In this document: positions 20,052 through 22,894 of the stretch, one piece after another
Layout: every line of letters starts with the position of its first letter
Position numbering within the stretch: position 1 is the stretch's first letter
Virus record (IMG/VR): IMGVR_UViG_3300029892_000019
Location: 1 to 22,894 of that record
DNA length: 22,894 bases
Strand: one strand, 5' to 3'
From: a virus
Program-made: the position numbers and the translations under genes
The notes under the pieces: model-generated
What the model was told of the DNA's origin: nothing
Seen by the model: the letters and a program-made list of their open reading frames with translations, nothing else
Databases searched by the model: none

Positions 20052-22253
20052 ATGGAATATCAGGAATTTATCAAAGAGAAGGGATTTGTCGATGTGCCTA
20101 CAGGTCATGTCATTACGCTGGATCAAGTAAACACTGCGTTGTTTGACTTTCAAAAGGTGCTCGTGAGATGGGCTGTCGGTCGTGGGCGTGCCGCCATCTT
20201 TGCGGATACTGGCCTAGGCAAAACCGCCATGCAGACGGAGTGGGCACGGCAAGTAAACAACCACACAGGAAAGCCCGTTTTGATTTTGGCCCCGCTTTCT
20301 GTTGCCCATCAAACCGTGCGCGAGTGCAAGAAGTTTGGCATTGACGCAGAGTACCATCGCAGCCATCCCGAATCTGCGAATGGCATCATCGTTACAAATT
20401 ACGAGATGATGGATCGTTTCGATCTATCTAAATTTTCCGGTGTTGTCCTGGATGAATCTTCAATACTGAAGTCACACGACGGCAAGACGCGAACCGCCAT
20501 TCTGGAAGCAACCGCAAAAGTTCCCTATCGTCTTTCGTGTACCGCAACCCCGTCACCTAATGACTTCATGGAGCTTGGCAATCAGGCTGAATTTGTCGGA
20601 GTGATGAGCCGCGAGGAAATGCTGGCTATGTTCTTCATCCACGATGGCGGAGATACGGCCAAATGGAGGCTGAAGGGACACGGTGAGGAGAAGTTTTGGG
20701 AATGGCTATCAACGTGGGCGGTTGTTATTCGCAAACCATCTGATCTTGGTTTTGATGATGGAGCGTATAACCTTCCGGCGTTGCATATTCATGAACACAT
20801 TATCGAAGTAGACCGCCCAGCGCCCGGCCAACTTTTCGCCCTTCCTGCTGTTTCGCTGAACGAGCAAAGGGCCGCAAAACGCGAATCTATGGAAGACAGA
20901 GTTAATGCCCTGTCTGCGCTGGTAAACAGTTCGTCTGACCCGTGGCTGGTTTGGTGCCACATGAACGACGAAAGCGATGCGCTTGGCAAGGCGATCCCCG
21001 ATGCTGTGACCGTATCAGGCTCAGACTCAATTGAGCACAAAGAATCTGCGATGGATGGATTCACCGACAAACAAACACGAGTCCTGGTTTCAAAGCCGTC
21101 TATTTGCGGTTTTGGGATGAATTGGCAGCATTGTAATAACGTGGCTTTCGTTGGTCTGGATCATTCGTTCGAGTCGTTCTATCAGGCCATTCGCAGATGC
21201 TGGCGATTTGGACAAGACAAAGAGGTTAATGTTCATGTCTATCTGTCAGACGTGGAAAGACCGATTCTTGACAATATCAAGCGCAAGGAGCGGCTGCACA
21301 ACGAAATGAGCGCACGCATGGTTCAACACATGCGCGACTTTATGCACAGGAGAATTTTCGGAATGGAAGCAGAAAAATCGGAGTATGTCCGCGATGTGTG
21401 TTCAGGTGAAAACTGGACTGTTCATCTCGGTGATTGCGTAGAAGTTGCCAGCGAGATGGATGATGGCTCTATCGACTTCACCGTGTTCTCGCCGCCGTTT
21501 GCCAGTCTATATACCTACAGCAACAGCGACCGAGACATGGGTAACTGCAAAGGTAATGACGAGTTCCTGCGACATTTCGGATTCCTTGTGGATCAGCTTT
21601 ATCGCATTACCCGTGATGGTCGTTTGTGCTCGGTTCATTGTATGAACCTGCCCACCAGCAAGCAGAATGACGGATACATCGGTATTCGTGATTTTCGTGG
21701 GGATATTATCAGGCTGTTTCAATCGAAAGGCTGGATTTACCATTCCGAGGTTTGCATTTGGAAAGACCCCGTAACGGCCATGCAGCGCACCAAGGCGCTC
21801 GGATTGCTACATAAGACAATCCGCAAAGACTCCAGCATGAGCAGACAGGGTATCCCTGACTACCTTGTGACCTTTCGCAAGCCGGGCGATAACAACAAGC
21901 CTATCTCACATACGCATGATGAGTTCCCGGTCGATATGTGGCAGCGTTACGCATCTCCGGTATGGTTTGACGTTAATCCGTCGCGCACCCTGCAATACCG
22001 GGCAGCTCGTGAAAACGAGGATGAGCGGCATATCTGCCCGCTTCAGCTTGATGTGATCGAGCGCGCAATTGAGCTTTGGTCTGCGCCTGGTGATATGGTT
22101 TTTTCTCCGTTTACCGGGATTGGGTCCGAGGGGTTCACCGCCATCAAGATGGGCCGCAGGTTCGTTGGATCTGAACTGAAGCGGAGTTATTGGGATTTGG
22201 CTTGCAAGAATATTGCATCAGCCGAAACTGAACAGCAGGACCTTTTCGCATGA
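20052..22253 (+). CDS. SNF2-like helicase fused to a beta-class DNA methyltransferase
   Basis: This 733-residue two-part enzyme starts at ATG 20052 after GAGGGAAG. Residues 1-440 are a superfamily 2 motor: ADTGLGKTA (51-59), LDESS (133-137), TATPSPND (164-171), GFGMNW (353-358) and QAIRRCWRFGQ (378-388). Residues 445-733 are a methyltransferase: HLGDCVEV, catalytic SPPF (480-483), a target-recognition stretch, then SAM-binding FTGIGSEGF (687-695). Motif IV before motif I is the beta order; SPPF suggests N4-cytosine or N6-adenine methylation. It could methylate phage DNA while moving along it, protecting it from host restriction. It is more AT-rich than the leftward genes. Confidence 0.9.
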   Translation: MEYQEFIKEKGFVDVPTGHVITLDQVNTALFDFQKVLVRWAVGRGRAAIFADTGLGKTAMQTEWARQVNNHTGKPVLILAPLSVAHQTVRECKKFGIDAEYHRSHPESANGIIVTNYEMMDRFDLSKFSGVVLDESSILKSHDGKTRTAILEATAKVPYRLSCTATPSPNDFMELGNQAEFVGVMSREEMLAMFFIHDGGDTAKWRLKGHGEEKFWEWLSTWAVVIRKPSDLGFDDGAYNLPALHIHEHIIEVDRPAPGQLFALPAVSLNEQRAAKRESMEDRVNALSALVNSSSDPWLVWCHMNDESDALGKAIPDAVTVSGSDSIEHKESAMDGFTDKQTRVLVSKPSICGFGMNWQHCNNVAFVGLDHSFESFYQAIRRCWRFGQDKEVNVHVYLSDVERPILDNIKRKERLHNEMSARMVQHMRDFMHRRIFGMEAEKSEYVRDVCSGENWTVHLGDCVEVASEMDDGSIDFTVFSPPFASLYTYSNSDRDMGNCKGNDEFLRHFGFLVDQLYRITRDGRLCSVHCMNLPTSKQNDGYIGIRDFRGDIIRLFQSKGWIYHSEVCIWKDPVTAMQRTKALGLLHKTIRKDSSMSRQGIPDYLVTFRKPGDNNKPISHTHDEFPVDMWQRYASPVWFDVNPSRTLQYRAARENEDERHICPLQLDVIERAIELWSAPGDMVFSPFTGIGSEGFTAIKMGRRFVGSELKRSYWDLACKNIASAETEQQDLFA

Positions 22254-22492
22254 CCCGCGACGAGTGGAAAATCCGCGCCGCTGAACTCGCAAAACGCGGG
22301 TTTGATCTGCCGCATACCAAGGTGCCACCGCTCGCCGTGGTGGCGATCCGCCAGGCCGCGAAGAAGCGCGAAGAGATGCGGCGCGAGATTAACGACAAGT
22401 ATTCAAATTCCGCCCTTGCAAAACAGTGGGGGGTTCACGTCCGGACAATCGAGAAGATTCTGTCTTACGAAACCGCGAGGCATGTTCCATGA
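22250..22492 (+). CDS. Small HTH protein
   Basis: This 80-residue basic protein overlaps the methyltransferase stop by ATGA. A helix rich in Arg and Lys (IRQAAKKREEMRREINDK, 33-50) precedes an HTH at about 54-71 (SALAKQWGVHVRTIEKIL). It resembles small phage regulators or replication accessory proteins that recognise DNA by an HTH. It is the middle gene of a coupled three-gene operon, so it may act with the methyltransferase or control the operon. The family is not recognised. Confidence 0.65.
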   Translation: MTRDEWKIRAAELAKRGFDLPHTKVPPLAVVAIRQAAKKREEMRREINDKYSNSALAKQWGVHVRTIEKILSYETARHVP

Positions 22493-22734
22493 GCGCACTG
22501 ATAGCATCCTTTTCGATTGTGTTTTTACGCGCCATGCAACAACAGAACGTGATCCACGGGCGCTATAAATCCGCCGCACTCACCAGCTACCTGATCGCGC
22601 TAGCCGAGGTTGGCGTCGTTTTGATCGTCGTGCAAAAAGGCTGGCCGGCGGTTCCGTGGGTTGGGACTGGCGGGGCGATAGGCGTTGTTTTGGCTATGTA
22701 CGTTCACAGAAAATTTTTTACGAAAAAGGCTTGA
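22489..22734 (+). CDS. Small phage membrane protein
   Basis: It starts at ATG 22489, overlapping the HTH gene stop by ATGA; the product has 81 residues. Hydrophobic segments lie at about 3-15, 31-49 and 56-72, separated by MQQQNVIHGRYKS and a Trp-Pro loop, with a basic C-terminus (HRKFFTKKA) that would stay in the cytoplasm. Two or three membrane spans are likely. No holin hallmark or neighbouring lysin is present; a membrane partner of the upstream enzyme or an exclusion protein is possible. Confidence 0.65.
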   Translation: MSALIASFSIVFLRAMQQQNVIHGRYKSAALTSYLIALAEVGVVLIVVQKGWPAVPWVGTGGAIGVVLAMYVHRKFFTKKA

Positions 22735-22758
22735 TTATTTGTTAGGCTTGGCTAATAA
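22731..22758 (+). promoter_or_regulatory. Rightward promoter with embedded operator
   Basis: TTGATT (22731-22736), a 16-base spacer, then TAATAA (22753-22758). The layout matches 19991-20018 base for base in spacing, including the ATTTG block before the dyad. Confidence 0.6.
22742..22755. promoter_or_regulatory. Putative operator O3
   Basis: TTAG-GCTTGG-CTAA has the same arms and centre length as 20002-20015, again between the promoter boxes and over the -10. Confidence 0.6.
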
Positions 22759-22798
22759 TAAATCAACCCCGCACAACGCGGCTAATGAGGACAAAACG

Positions 22799-22894
22799 AT
22801 GAACAACCGTATGCCCTGCATCACCGATTCGGACGAGTTCCGCTACCCGGAAGAAGACCGCTCCAGAAGCGTCGAGGATTACGCCGACAACCTG
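22799..22894 (+). CDS. Hypothetical protein, partial (cut by right edge)
   Basis: ATG 22799 follows GAGGAC and the frame is open for 32 codons to the last base, beginning MNNRMPCITDSDEFRYPEED. The visible part is acidic and unstructured. It is the first gene after a promoter with an operator-like dyad, so it likely belongs to the same regulon as the helicase-methyltransferase. No function can be given from this fragment. Confidence 0.6.
   Translation, partial: MNNRMPCITDSDEFRYPEEDRSRSVEDYADNL

Noticed and set aside
1-22894. CRISPR array
   Set aside because: No regularly spaced repeats were seen; the tandem repeats present are two-copy duplications.

Overview
The window is part of a tailed-phage (or prophage) genome with a short-tailed, podovirus-like structural module and a lambda-like early module. 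It is mostly GC-rich, and gene starts use strong Shine-Dalgarno sequences with many ATGA-type overlaps. The family mix (RusA, NinB, a Cro/YdaS-type repressor, a P22-like portal) fits a temperate phage of a proteobacterium, perhaps a betaproteobacterium. That host guess is inference only. No integrase, tRNA, rRNA or CRISPR array is visible.

Layout. Bases 19932 down to 14363 hold a compact leftward early operon: Cro-like repressor, Cys-rich small protein, RusA resolvase, ParB-like protein, DECH helicase, Toprim primase, two small genes, NinB, an HNH nuclease and a zinc-finger protein in the position of a late antiterminator. Bases 12362 down to 1 hold the leftward late operon: small and large terminase, portal, a small protein, a polysaccharide-deacetylase-type protein (candidate receptor-modifying tailspike), scaffold-like protein, major capsid protein, a candidate decoration protein, a head-tail protein, adaptor, hub/stabilisation protein, GNAT-like protein and a tail-associated protein cut by the left edge. 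Bases 20052 to 22734 hold a rightward, translationally coupled operon: a helicase-methyltransferase fusion, an HTH protein and a small membrane protein. Another gene starts at 22799 and runs off the right edge.

Between the early and late operons (about 12745-14362) lies an island that does not fit the phage. It carries a rightward sigma70-like promoter, several small rightward ORFs, at least one of them broken, and two sites with the architecture of integron attC recombination sites. The second attC-like site ends exactly at the stop codon of the phage gene at 14363. This is the most unusual part of the window.

Regulation. A dyad of the form TTAG-N6-CTAA sits between the -35 and -10 boxes of both rightward promoters (19991 and 22731). 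A one-mismatch version sits at the same place in the repressor promoter. This suggests one regulon run by the Cro-like protein, whose mRNA appears to be leaderless. Other structure includes a 16-bp tandem duplication that fused a small gene to ninB, perfect palindromes inside the parB-like gene, and a 22-bp imperfect inverted repeat upstream of the terminase genes.
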